Assembly: GCA_032209605.1 (NCBI GenBank)
Contig: JASFXZ010000003.1
Span: 4,652,807 to 4,716,806, forward strand
Length of the DNA: 64,000 bases
Direction: 5' to 3'
Origin: Mactromeris polynyma
Taxonomy: Eukaryota; Mollusca; Bivalvia; Venerida; Mactridae
The notes under the pieces were generated by a model. The model was not told the origin of the DNA. It saw only the letters and a list, made by a program, of their open reading frames with translations, and did no database searches. The translations under genes and the position numbers were made by a program. Below, one piece after another: positions 29,628 to 44,600 of this stretch; position 1 is the first letter of the stretch, and the number at the start of each line of letters is the position of its first letter.

Positions 29628-32600
29628 ATGTTCAAGTTTTTAAGGAGGCATCCTCCTAAGGAAAATGAAGGACGTGAAAGTCAAAAGAAGGAATTGTTTG
29701 GATTTCGTGAGGTAAGTCAAGTTCCTTTGTCAAGCAGCCATATTTAACTGTATGAGTCATCCTACTCATTGTTTACACAAGTCATGTGTTAGATTAGACA
29801 AAAAACTCTTCAATTAAATTTGTTCCATTGTTGACATTATTAATTATAAAATACATCTACTTATGTTATGGATTGGTTGAAAAAAGGATATTATATATTT
29901 ATTTAAAAGTAAAATATTCTAAAAAAAAATTGTACATGCCAGGTGTTGCATTCATGTTTTTTCTCTGTTCGTATCATTGATTCCTCTGTTCGTATCATTG
30001 ATTCAGCTTCATTTTCAAGCTTAATATTATCATCGTAACAGCTGGCATTATTCAAAATAGAAAGTTAGAGTTGATTACTTTGCGCTAAAGTAATATATAT
30101 TCTTTTTAGATAAAATTCATATATTACACAATTCTGTAAATAATATATAAAATGACTTGAATATTGTTATCACTGCTTATAAATTAAATTCATGCATAAT
30201 CATCACCAGGGTTCTCATTAGAATTTTGCAAAAAGGAGCCCTGGGATTCCTTGATTGATTGAATAGTAAATTGATTCCCTCATTGAGTTGTTAACTATCT
30301 AGGTCTAGCCCTCCTTCCTGCTTGGGATTGAGGTCAGTTAAATTCATATTTTATATTTACTAAATCATTAATAAGACCTTCAACTGTTTGAAGCATACAG
30401 GTAATATAATACTTATGTAAACACAAGGAAAGGATATCAGGGATTCAGGCATGAGAATTTTTCGCAGATTTGACGCTTGAGACAATTTAAGTCATCTTAC
30501 TCTTAGATGCTTAAAAGCCAGGAGCTTCAGAGCCCCTTGGACCCATTGCTGAATTTTCAGCTGATTTTGAAATTTTGCATTCTCATGCCTGGCAGTATAA
30601 TTTTGTTCTGACAGTTGACTATATTAGGATTTAGAAACAGCAGCAGAGGCAGCATACGAAATATACAGTCAAGTAAATATTATAATATGAATACCTACTA
30701 TATATCTTGTTTAAAGTTCCCACTCTATTAGACTCACCACAGCAATTTTTGAGAATGTGAAACATTCTATTGTTTTTTCCGTACCATAAAATATGCACCA
30801 GGTCGGCATTTTGTGTTGGGGAGTTAAATAGGAGCGGATGTATAGATATATACTATCATTACTATGTAAGTATGTTATATATTTCCATGTATTTTGTGGT
30901 GTATAATGCTTTAATGATTGTTTTACTTTTTACAGTTGATTGAGCATGGATTCCCAAGTAAACCATCTGCCCTTGCTTTTGATCCAAAACTCAAACTCCT
31001 TGCCATTGGAACAAAGTCGGGTGCTATCAGAGTGTATCCTTTACATAACATTGTATATACAAATAACTTTGGTGGTATAGTCACCTAGTGGTTATGTATC
31101 AGTTGTTGATAAAGTCTTTTATAGGTTGTGGTCCTCCTGAATATCTCACTCAAATTGATTTATACACATGTCTTTCAGTTTCATGGGCAAATTGTATTTG
31201 TTCAATACCAATTTGGCTCATTTGCGTTTGTGTTCAAACAATCAAAAATTGAGAAATTGATTTCTTTCTTTTTGTATATTTATATAGTTTTAGTTCTATC
31301 AATTGTTAGAAAGACTCAAATACTTCTTTATGTTGTCAGAAATCCTTTGTGTCAAAACATTATGGGTTGTGTACATAGGTGGTCCCTGTGGCATTAATGC
31401 TGTTATTGTGGGTAATACACTGTCTGGCATATATGTCAGCTTCTTCCTAGCAACATGGTACCAGTATATTGATACTGAGATAAGCTTGTCCAACTGTGAC
31501 TGTTCACACATTTAATGATTTATCTCTATTTTGTATGTTAGTAGATATATTTGATAAGACTTTAGAGATCTATATTTATGATAGTCAGGGGTTCCATTTG
31601 ATCCTGCAGTTGACCCTCTGACTCCCAGAATTTCCAAAAAGCCGCATTTTGACCCTAAGGATTCGGGCAGAAGGGAAAACAAATTCTCTACATTATATGC
31701 ATTTTCTTGGCTATACTATGGTAAATTCTGGTTAACAAATTATCAAAGTGATCCTTGACATTCGGCCCCTAGTGGAGCCCCTGATTTAATCATTTATCTC
31801 TATTTTTGATGTTAGTAGATATATTTGATGAGAGATCTACATTTATGATAATTGTGTTTCTCCCTGCTCTAGATGGAGTATCAGGGGTTCCACTAGGGGC
31901 TGAATCTCGAGGGTCATTTTGATATTGTTTGACCGGATTTTACCATTTTATAGTCAAAATACCTATACTTTAGAAAAAATACCCTTCAATAACTAGAATT
32001 CTGAGGGTCAAATTGTGGCTTTTCGGAAATTCCAGGGGTCGAATGGAACCCCTGGGTACCGCTTGCTGTATGCTTGGATACTAGAAATTTTGTGTCATAC
32101 TCACAATGAGTAGAACCTGGCTGTTTTTTTTTAACCATGATGTTTGAACAGAAATTTAACATTAATTATTTGCTTAACATCGATGTATTGTGAGTCTGTT
32201 TGATGTCTCAACTAACAGTTATTATATTGAGTCATAGGTTTATGAAGTATTTATTCTTATGTCTGAGAGATTTTTTGTTGACTATTGATCTTATAGATGA
32301 CTGAAGTCTGGTAGTTTTATTGTCAGAAAGGGGTCGGGTGCAACATGTATTGTGTACTGTTCGTGTATTGTGTAATGTTCGCATTTTGGCGCAAACTTAA
32401 CATTTGCTATCGAATGTTTTCAGTTCCTCGTAATTTGTTCAGGATATTTGTCTCTCTGCGCACATAACACAAATGAGGTTCAATGAAATGCCTGAAAGAT
32501 TTTGTTCACCTTTTTGTTTGTTTTTACCTTTTTTATTGCTAAAGAGCATGGCACAATTAAGATCTCTTTTAAAATTGAGTTTACAAAAGAGCCAATTGTT

Positions 32601-35600
32601 TTTGTTTTAGTAGTTGTTAAGTCAACTATGTTAGGTTTAACTGTTCCATTGATGTTCAAACCCGTTATCTTATTATTTTGCTGAAATTAATCTTTCTGAT
32701 TGTATGTTAGTCTCATACAGTAGTTTAACTCTTTCTTTTGTTTACTTGACAAGTGAGTACAAAATGTTGAGTGTTCTCCTTACATTTTAGTTGAAAAGGT
32801 TATCTTCAAAATTCTCTCCAAGCTTCCTTTCTTCAAGCCTTTTGTGTGCGCTATTTGAAATTAATGTTACCTCTGACTGAAGGTTTTGTGAACAAATAAA
32901 TTTCCCTACAACTAAAGCTTTGTAGTTCGCTTAGAGTTTGCTACGTTTTTCTGCATCTGACAAGTTAATATTTGTCTGCATGTTTTTTCGTGACATTTGT
33001 GTGAAATGTATAGTACGGTCCAGTGTTAATTGTCAATATTACAGACAATTGTTTTTGTTTCTGAAATTAAATAAGTTAAGGTCATTTACATGAACTATGG
33101 TATACAGCCCGGTTATTTATGCCATATGTCAATCTTAATAAGCTGCCGAGATTAAATAATTGAAATGGCACGTTCGGTACATGTCTTTGTGGTCGCTGAT
33201 ATTATCACCTAATTAGGTATTGTAAGACTGCACACACGTTTAAGTTGACAGGAGCTGTATAGAGTATAGATTGTACAGAATGTGTTATGAAATAGTTAAT
33301 TGAACAATCATGAATTGTTTCAAGTGGTTAGATATAGGAAATGAAAAATAATGCAGGCCGGGAAATATAAAGCTTCAGTAATCATGTAAATCACATCTTG
33401 ATAAAATGAAAACAATGCTGTGTACACTGGCTTTATTTTGCATAATAAAAACTGCTGATTTTTTCATGTATATCTGTTTCATATTGAACTCTCATGCAGA
33501 AATAAACTATTGGTCCATAGCGACAGATGGGACGAGCAATTAAAAAAATACTAAAATTCAAACTTTGTGAACAAACTTTTTTATCACCCTGTAGTACAGG
33601 CTGTACATTGAGAACAATACAATATAATATTACAGTATGTTATCCTGATTGACTTAATTCTTTAATTACTCTTAATGGCAGATGTTTGACCTTACAATAC
33701 TGTGACATACATATATACTTCTGTAAATTTCATTGTATTACAATGGCTGATAATTGGTTAAAACGTGTCCAGATGACATGTTTTGTGTGTATAATGTGTA
33801 ATTATTTCGACAGGTGCTAATTCTGTTAGTTCTACAACTTGTATTGTTGTGTTCTGTTTCAAGGCTAGGATAGTAAATTATCAACATTCCATGAATGTAT
33901 TACTGTCATAACTTGTAAAGATCAGCCAAGATATTCTGGCTCAGTCAGTGCGGCTTGATTTTGAATATTACATAAGATATGAGTATTCCACTTGCGCTTT
34001 TGTTCCATGGGATAGATAACACGGTACTCATTAACAGAAATTGTGTTAAACATGGGAAAAAGTTAATTATTCTGCTAATATAATGAGCCGCTTAGCTAAT
34101 TGTACTCTTATTCTATTGTTATGTACTTTTAGTTTACACTGATAAGTTGAACTGTTGATGCGTAGGATTGCGTGAAACGTCCTCGTAGTACATAGCAATG
34201 AAATCAGATCTTTAACATAATATTTTTCATATAAAAATATGACTTGTCGTCATTAAATTGTAGTTTTATTCTTCATAATTACGTAAATATGAGCGGAAAG
34301 CAGAACAGTTGGTTTTAGATAGGAATTTATAAAGATATGCTTTCATTTGGTTTTTGCAAGTTGATACAAAGTTGCAGACTTTGTGGGATTTCTTCTCTGA
34401 GATAACGTTTTGATCTTCACAAGATTCATGCTTAGCAGCGTTAAATATTTAGGGTGTTGTATAAATAAATGTACAGCTTTAGTCTTAGAAATGTTAGCTG
34501 TGTTTTCTTGATATACATGGTATGTACATGGTGTGGCAATATGTTAGAATAAACGGAACAGAACTTTTATCTTAGATTTGAAAGAGGCTCCTCATTGATA
34601 CAACTTATATATATATACAACATTCTGTCAAGTGCAAAGCTTAATAGTATTGGCCATCCTTAATAAATTGTTTATTTGTGGTTATGTGACCCAGAATTTT
34701 AACAATGGGTAGGTGTGTAGGTTTTTAGTGAACTACTGTAATGGCTAAAAGACCAGGAAAAAAATTTCATCGATAGAAAATGAGAAATTAATTGAGTTGC
34801 AGCATTTTTCATGTAACTGCAAACAAACAATTTTTTAAGGATGCAATGTAATGTGTGAGAGTAACTTAATCTGTTAAACATCAAAAATAAATTGTGCCTA
34901 AAAACTGATGGCTCCTAGTGGCTCAGCCTTTTCAATTTACCCACATCATGGCTACAAGCCTGGGACTGCCCTGAAACACTTAGTTCATTTACATATTTAG
35001 GTTTAAGTTCAGTTGACTCGTATCATATTTTGAAATGTAGATTAATTCAAATCCAGTTGTAGCTCTGATGTGTTACAAATAACTTTCCATGTGGTATGAA
35101 TAAATTCTCTAGAAAGAAATAACGGCAGTGCTTATACTTCCAAGACATTAAAGAAATTTACATGTTTATAGGTTTAACTACTCAGGCTGATCATTGTAGA
35201 TTTTCTTGTGTGGAAATTTTTCTCATTAATTTGTTTGAAACTCGTTGAAAATGTTTTCATGTCAAAATGTGGGTTTTATTTTTGGCACAGCTTACGTATA
35301 AAGCACAATATCGTTGTCTCGTACTGGAAGGGATATGTTTAACTCCATTCTGCAACGTTTTCCCTTGGATTTTTCAAACGGGGGTTATGGGACTCCCATA
35401 TTTGCACGTTTGGGAGTCCCTGATAAATGTTTGGTTGTGACATTTTTACATCAGCCATTGTGTCATGTGATCATGTATTAGTACTTAATTACCGAGACGC
35501 TTGCAAGGTGCAAGCACTGGGGCGATATTGGGTGAAAGTAATTACCACAAGGGCATTTAAATAATGAAATGTGCCAATTTCCTGAAAATGGGCTAATTGT

Positions 35601-38600
35601 ATGCTTGCGGGTCTCGCGGATGCACACCTGCACATAAATGCACGTCCTCTGCCTGAAAATTGGGTCAGAGATGCAGAAAAACATGTATCCAAAGTAAATC
35701 CAGATTCTCGATCTTTTAGTATGGTTTATCTGTTTAACATCACGAAATTCTGTTTATTATCCATCTTACTGAGCATAGCTTGCACGATTTTGTCGTGCAC
35801 TCCCTATAATTTTGTGATGTTTCCAGTCAGTTAAAATGTGTCATTTACCATGACATATTTCCTGATCCCAACTCCCATTGAAGTAAATTAAAGCTATAAA
35901 GATCCAACATACATCAATTTATTTACCACTTTACATGTTTTTTGTCACTACTGGGAGCAATAACTGAGCTGTGTTCATGCCAACTTGGTTTTCATTTGGT
36001 ACTGAAATAACGGGTGTTCACATCCAAAATAAACCTGGTTTAATCAAGAAAGGCTTTTATTGCTTTGATTAAACCTTGTATCTGGTTTTATTGTATAATT
36101 TTCATGGTCTTGTTGAATAAAGATTTGATTATGTAACAGTTTATTGTAGAGGGCTTTCTCTTGTATTTCTGTATTTTTTTCCTTTAATACATCATTTTAT
36201 GATGGTAATTTTCCAGTTTTCTAATGAATATTTTATGAACTTGCTACATTAATAGAAACATGATGTTAATTATTTTCTCTGAGGTATTCTGTTGGTGGGA
36301 AATGTACAAAATATGTAAATTTCATGTGGGCTAGGCATGGTTCAGAGTCTTATCAAGAGTATCATCTCTATTTGTCTTATGTTACATATCGATAAGCTCA
36401 CTAGCCTTGAAGAAAATGAGTATGTTATTCAATAAGTTGTTGCCAGAATTGTTGAGACATATCCAACATTTCAGATGTATTTGTGCTAGATTACAGTTTT
36501 TGTTCTGAATCAAGGACGTAAAGATGTACAGTGTACTATGAAACCTCAATAATAAGACTACGGTACACTGGGTTTTAGGGAAATTCCTTACCAGTTCAGT
36601 AGTTGTAAGGTGGTCTTATGATCGAGTTAAAATATGGACGGAATATTGAACACTGGTCGGTGAAAATAAGGTCATAATAATGAGGCATTCTTGATTTTGA
36701 GATGGTCTTTATATTGAGGTTATACTATACAGTAAAACCTCACTTAAAGACCACCTCAATAAATTATATTGTGAACACAATTTACAAGTGCATTTTCACT
36801 GTTTTGCTGTTTATTCAACCTCAATATTAAGACCAGTTTTCAAGGGTCCTAAGGGTGGTCTTATTATCGAGGTTATACTAAGTGATATATACTTATAGTT
36901 ATAAGATATCTTAACCCATCAAGCTCGGCTTCTATACAACGTTAGCATGGTTGCTATCTTTCAGTATATAAATATTGCACTTGTTGTAAGACTTAACACC
37001 TCCGGTATAGTCCAGGCTATATTGAAAGGCTATTGGCATTTATCTTGGGAGGTTATCTCGGGTGACTGAATGAGAAAATAATGACCACTCCAGAGGGCAT
37101 GGACTTAATGTATTGTTATATGTCAATAAATGATGTTTTATTTATGGATAATGTCTATACATGTGATGAAGGCTAACTTTCAGTCTGCAGTTGTGTATAT
37201 CATTATGTATTTAGTGTCATTAGTAATGCTCTATGATTTTATCTGTATTGAAAAGCATTAGCTTTGGTACTTAAACTCAGGAAATTAAAGAACCCGCCAT
37301 TTTAGAGCCTTCTTGTGATAAATTGAAATGTATTTTACAATGCATCAAAAACTTGCCCTTTCTTGCTAATCATCTTTTGTTACAAGGGATAGTATTTGGC
37401 CCCTTCAATGTTTCAGGCATGTGAATCTTTCACAGAAGTCTGCCACAAATTTTGGGTCCACAAGGGTTGTTTTTTTGCATCCCCTAGCCCCTTAATTCTA
37501 AGTCAGATTTTCAGTGGATTTTAAGGTTAATTTTTCCAACTCGCGCCTGAACTTTTCACATTGCAGAAAGAGTTTCACAGTTCTAAATAGGTTCACATTA
37601 CAGAAAGAGTTTCACAGTTCTAAATAGGTTTACAAACTGTATAAAACACCACAGTTCATTTATTGTGATTGATTATTTCCGAGACTGCTGAATCAATGTC
37701 TGTTATCTGGAACAGAGTGTAGATCTGTTGATGTTAACTTAAACTGAGGTATATCAAATACTAGTTACATCTTTTGTCCCGAGTTAAATTCCTTGTAACC
37801 GATATAATGATAATTATGTATCTCTCTTGCAGAAATCTTCATTTTGACATCATGTCCGTTCCGTCTTGAGGCGCTAGAGCCCTGTAACTCCTTAATTCAA
37901 GAAAATGGGATCACAGTAATGTGAAATGCAACATTATCAATTGATACAATTTCTTGCTATGAACAGAAATTCATCATAAAACCTAACGTAGTATGGCAAG
38001 CATATAAATTTGACAATAAAAATGGGTGTGTAATAAAATAGTCAATATTTTCTAACCAGTAAATGTACAGAGAATGAGATAATAAAAAATTATCTATAAT
38101 GTTTGTGATTGAGTTCATATGTTATGATTATGTTGTCACGTATTACCTGACCTCAGGGACTTCGATTTGCCTTACCAAGAATATTGCACCACTTCAAAAT
38201 TGATGACATAAGCAACTTTATCTAAAAGACTTCAAATTTGAAATATGTCCTATTTTTGTTTCACAAATTTAATGCTAGAGCTGATGAGATGTTCATCTTG
38301 TGGGGGTGAAGCAAAATACTGGATCTGCAGTGAACTGCTTCGTACGTTTATAAGCAGATAGGCTGGTATTGCTTTCACTCCTTGATCTGTCCAGTATGTT
38401 TCTTTCTGGGGAGGGGGTGATCAAAGTATGTATATCTTGGTGAATATTTAAGTGTGATAAAATAGTTTGACCTGTCACTTGAATTAGTGTGAATTGTTGC
38501 AGGTTTGTGTGGTTGCCTTGGTCAGCATGTCATCTATATTGTTTATCCTTTGATTATTTGATAATTTATCTCTGGTTTTGTGAAGTCGGGAGGTGATATA

Positions 38601-41600
38601 AGGTCACTGGGTGGGGTATATAGATCAACCCTGCTAGTTGGTATGTTGATTGATGGTATACTCATAGTCTTGTCTCAGTTATCTTGTAATTGTAGTCAAT
38701 AAACTTATCATCTATACTGTCTAATGGTTTTGAAATATTTTAAATGTCTAGGTTTAAAGAAAACTTGATGATTCTGCAAGATTCTGTGTGGCGAAATAAA
38801 TTGGCAACAAATGTAATATTCTTGGATGCCTGGAATGTTGTATTGCTTTCAATATTTGGTTTTATCTGTGGAATTGATTTCTTGTGTTGTCTGTTCATCT
38901 TGATATTTCTCCTTTTTTGCTTTCTGCAAACTGCTTGTGTTAGAAAAATGGGGTGTGACCCTATGTCCTACATAGGGGACATTTAAGACACAACTGCTCG
39001 GCACTGTAAAAATACTGGTAAATGTGTGGTGAGCAATACACCCACAGGCCAACTGATAAGCCCAGATATTTACTGTTTTGTCAAAATAAACAATTAGCAC
39101 TACAGTAAATACTTTTATTAGATAAGATGTTTACCTCATCTAAAATATTCTTGAGGCCACTTGCATGTCACCAAAATGGCTATGGAAAAAGACCTTGGAC
39201 TAAAAAATGTTGGCTGAAAACGTGATGTGGTGTATGTGCTCACTCCAGGAATGAGTCACACTAAATGTAGATCAGTGATCAAGTGCTTGGAAGGTGGTAA
39301 GTTTCCCATGATTCACGCTGTTATCTGGACATTGCCGGCAGAATATTATATATCCTTCAGCACTTAATAGGCATACATATATATAAAGCCACTTAACTTG
39401 ACACCCATGTAAGTAATGACGCTGAAATTAGCTTACAGACTTGTTAGCATGTGTATTTATCTTAATAGAAGTTAGTTTTGAGTGACTGGCCACTATTTGG
39501 TATGGAAATAATGGTAATTATTACACGGTTATAAATTCTTGGAAAAAGATAATCACTGATAACACAAACCAACAAAGTTTTGAAATCAACCAATGATAAC
39601 CCAATTATCATGTTCTAACTTTCTTCCCTTTCTCTCTTATCATGGTTCAGTTTCTGTTTATTACCAACTACATACAATATGAATTAAGTTACTGATTGAA
39701 GAGGGTGAATCACACTGGGTTCAAAGGGTTATCTAAATTTATCTGCCTAATCAGTTCTGTGGTGTGCAGGGTTCAGTTAGAAAGTCATCCGATGAAATCT
39801 ATTCATATTGGTATCAAAGATTTCCAGCTTCAGTCTTGTTTGCACTGAGTGCTTCGGTATGTTCAGGAGTTTCCTAGGGCATGATAATTTTTTGCGGAAA
39901 TCCACAGGGGCCGTTTTTTGAAACAATTTAAGCTATCTTAGATCATGGTTAGTTGTGCCTTTGCATGCAACTTTTCCCATGGATTTCTGCTCTTTGGCAG
40001 TTTTGTTTTTGTTAACTTCTCTGTTTTGAAAGAAGTGAAGTGTACTGTAAGTGGTTCTGTGTCCTCAACAATAGTAAATGTTGCATTTTGCTCGGTTTCT
40101 GAGTAAGTACATGTCCCAATGATCAAGTTATCTGCAGATGAACATGTGCATTCGCTTACTGTATGTTAAGTTACGCTAAAGATGTTGTTATGTGTGTTAA
40201 TGGTAAACAAATAGTTAAATATATAAACCATTATATTTTTACTCTTAAATATATAAAACATTATATGTTTACTCTTTAGTTACGCCCTTGGTGTCTAGTG
40301 ACAGATTTGACACAAAAAGCACCAATGATGAGAAAATGTCAAGTGGATCCATCAAATGATTAGCATGTTAATTTTAAGATCACTTACATCATAAGATATT
40401 CACTAACATTAACAAGTACCCTTGTTATAGAAATATGATAAGTCCACCCTTAAAATATTGTTTGTTTGGCAAAATCCGACCCTGCAAAATTTAGGTGATA
40501 AGTAGGTAGGTAATTTTTTCATTATTACGGTCATAGTAGTGTTAACTATTAATACGCTGCTAAAAAGTTTCCCCTTAGACCCTTCAAAAACATGGGTGGG
40601 TTACAGGGTAATGCCAAACAAACGATGTTTTAATTACTGCCTAGTATCAGGTATGTTGACATTCACTAAATATTTATTATTCCGGACCTGTTTTCTTCAG
40701 TATGATAGTTGATTGTGACATAGTATCAAAATGTAGCTGTGATGTTACATAAACGAGTGTCTATGTACCATGTCTATGTACCGACAATCTGACATAGTAC
40801 TGGGTTTATTGAAGATAATAAAATCTGATATATTTCATTAAACAACAATGGTTGAAGGTAATATTACACCTTGTACGAAGATATGTATCATCAGCCCTGT
40901 GACCAGATGTTGCAATGTTTGTCCAGTATGTCATCTTCTTACGAGCCAAATCACCTCAGGCTATTTTGTACGGAAAGTTGACAATGAAATATAAGTGTAT
41001 ACGGTCCGGCCTGTGTGATGTCAGGATAGTAGAATGAAGAATGTGTGTATATGAAAATGAAGAATATATAACAGGAAGATATATCAAATATGGAGGAGAG
41101 TTGGTCGTAACATGAATCTTAGTCTTGAAATTCTATATTGTAATATCCATGGTATTTTAATGTTGTGGGAATGTAGGCCAACTACATTAAATCGTTAGTA
41201 CAAACTAGTAGTTCACTGGTTCACTACCCATATAGTGTTGTTGTTAACTATGTCACAACAATACAAACATTTCAAAATACGCTGTACTGTCAGTTGTTCG
41301 ATGTCACTGTGCACATTGCATGTACATCCAACACTTGTCAATATTAACACTGTTATAGCAGAATACTCTATGCAACGCCGAGATATCAAGTGGGGGGGGA
41401 GTGCATTCTATTGCAAATATATTGCTGATGCTTTAAAAGTCTTGGTAAATTATTCCTGGATTTCTGCTTAATGCATTATTTTAGAGTTAGAGAGACCCAT
41501 TTCAGTTAATCTGAAAAACATTGCCGATGTAAAATGTTCTGTGGTATAAAAGGTTGACACAATCAGTATATCTAGGACCCCCAACTGAGTATTCAATACT

Positions 41601-44600
41601 TGGCATACTTAACGAAACTGTTAAACCTTGCGTAATATAATTCATATTGATTTTAGTTTCATTTGTCAGCATCTATTCTTAGACTGCTCACCTAGAAACC
41701 ATTCTTAGTCAACAGGTAAATATTCCCCTTATTTTTTATTGATCTATCTGAAGGGATTGGTCATTAGCGATATCAATTATGTCAGACTTGGAATCTATAT
41801 ATTGGTACCAGCTTAGGATGTCTATTGATCTTGGTGGTAATGTTTTAATTTTCTCTGATTTTCAAAGACATGACATGATATTGATTTTGCAAGGTCTAGA
41901 CCAGCTTTGGGGGTATTTAGATTATAGCATTGCATGGAATGATGTCTCTGTATGATTGATGTTATAACAATGATCGACTGAATGGATGAATATATAATCC
42001 AGACTGGATAGATGAACCAATCAACTTGCAGTCTGAGTATGAAGCAAACTATGAAGCGGTAATGACAGTTTTTCGGCGCAGTCTGACTAACATGGTTTTG
42101 CTATTTGCATATCAGTGTTGTGTAAACCAATCAAATCTTTCCTTAACCACCTAGGCAGTTTCTCTTCAACCTAACGTTTGTTACAACCTTGAAACTGATT
42201 GGTTAACCTTTCGATAAAGGGTACGTTATCAGTGAATTTACCGAAATCCATTTTGGATCTGGAGTGACCCAGCAATCGTCACATCTCAGCATTTTTTCTG
42301 CTTTACAACAAATCTTAACCTTCAAATCATCTGTTTTCAAGATATTTCTTGTTTTCCCATTTTCAGGACTTAACCAGTATGTGCAATTAATTGGAAATTT
42401 CCATGTGAAAGTGGTCAAAATTGGGGGGAAACAAACATTCAATCCATACAAACATGCCACTGTTAATATTATGGAGATTATTGAACACATAACACACAGT
42501 TTCATCTTGGTGTCAATTAAGGTTTCTGTTAATTTGCCATAGATGATTTTCACGGGAAAGATGTTTCAGGATGACAAGGACTTTTAAGATCGTTTACATT
42601 CACTTTAGGAAAATGAGACTTTTTCCTTTCTATGACTGAATAATGTCTGTCATGACAGTAAAGATTAACCGAATGTTCTCACATGCACAATCATAGAGTT
42701 CAAGTACTAACTGAAAATGGAGTCTGTAAATTTTCAATAATTTTCAGGATAATGAATATTTGTAGAAGTGTTATTTTATTCCTTTGTTTTTCTCCTGGCA
42801 GCTTTGTTCTTCTTTGTTGTTTGTTTTATGGGTCATAAATGGTTTATTATGGTGCTTTGAATATTGATATCATTTGTTAAGTGTTGTTTACAACTTATTG
42901 AATTAGGTCATAGGCGTTGTTTTGTTTAAGGTTATTAATCCCGTACATTGTACTCACTATCCTTTCCTTCAAGTGGAATAAACATATTCCTAAGTAGCAG
43001 GTCAAAATATATTTGCTCCTTACTTTAAGTTATACAGCACAACCTGTTGAGAACGTCCCACTATTGAACAACAACCTGTCTTTAACGACATTGTCAATTT
43101 TCTGGTAGCTGGCTTCTCACTAGGATTTGAAAACAGGAGTCCAAAATCATGCTTTTAGAAAACGTTCCAGTCCTTCAAAGCAATTTCAAAGAAATTTTGT
43201 CAGAGACACGAGTTCCAGGGAAAATATAGGGAGTCAATAAAACGTAATTAGGAGTCTAGTGTTCTCACTTTTAGCACTCACTTGACAAATAAGGTTTTAT
43301 GGACCTTTTGTTGATTATAATTTCCTTGGCTAATTAGTCAACAATGCTGCTAGTGGGGATTAAATTCATTGAACTCATCGTGAGAAAAATGTAAACACTT
43401 CGCCTACTTGAATTATTGTATCTCTGTAAGTATCTATTTTTGTATGTCTAAATATGTATGGTGAAATTATGGCTACAATTTGTAAGATCAATATGTCTGG
43501 CTCTGGTATTATGTTTGGTGGATATTTGCTTGTCTGTCTGCTATAAAATTAACTGCAAACGTCAGATTTCCCCGATAGATCAGTATCTATCGACTGTCGC
43601 TTGGGATGTATGTCTTCACTTACAAGGTTTCGCATGTTCCTGAAAAGTGAATTTATTGTACCTTTCTTTTGAAACATGTGTTTTCTCTCAAATCTTGCAT
43701 TAACAGAATAACTGGGATTTGTTGTAATTTGTTTCATGTCAAGTTTGAATTTAATTTCTGTTTCAAGTTTACTGAATGAAGTTTTTGTTGAAGTAAAACT
43801 TCAGCATTGGTTATGAAAATATGTTGCGTATTTACCATATCTACATCGTGATGAAAGGTTTTGGAAATTTTGTATAAATTATAATGAGTAAAATGGCAAC
43901 TGTCTTGTAACTGTTCAAAAGATACAGTAAAACCTGACATAAAGGTCACCTCAACAATAAGACCACCTCAACAATAAGACCACCTCAAAATTAAGAACTC
44001 AATTTTTCAAGTCCATTTTGACTGTTCTGCTCTTTATTCAACCTCAATATTTAGACCATCTCAATATTAAGACCAGTTTTCATGGGTCCCAAGGGTGGTC
44101 TTATTATTGAGGTTTTACTGTACATCAAACATGTCTGTTCAATTTAGTTCAAAGTCCAGTTTATTTAATATTTCATCTTCTGATCTGACTGTCTTCATTT
44201 TTTCTCTTTTTGATACTTTTACTTTAAGGAATATTAGCAGCATTAAACAAGGTAGTGCGTAGATACCCTGTTGAGTTGTATGGATACGCAGATGATCACA
44301 AGCTTGCTATGAGTTTCTGTGCTGGCAATGTTGAAAGTGAAAGTTCCACGTTGAACAGTTTGAAGCAGTGTTTGCAGGATGTTGTCGTATGGATGAAAAG
44401 TAACAAATTGAAAATGAACAATTCTAAAACAGAAGTTATAGTATATGGAACAAAACAACAAATTTCTAAAGTAAATATTTCTTCGCTCGAGGTTGGTGGA
44501 GTTGAGGTAAAATGTGTCGATCATGTGAGAGATTTAGGTGTTTTGATGGAAAATGATTTAAACTTTGATCGTCACATAAGAAAAAAGTGTCAGACTGCGC

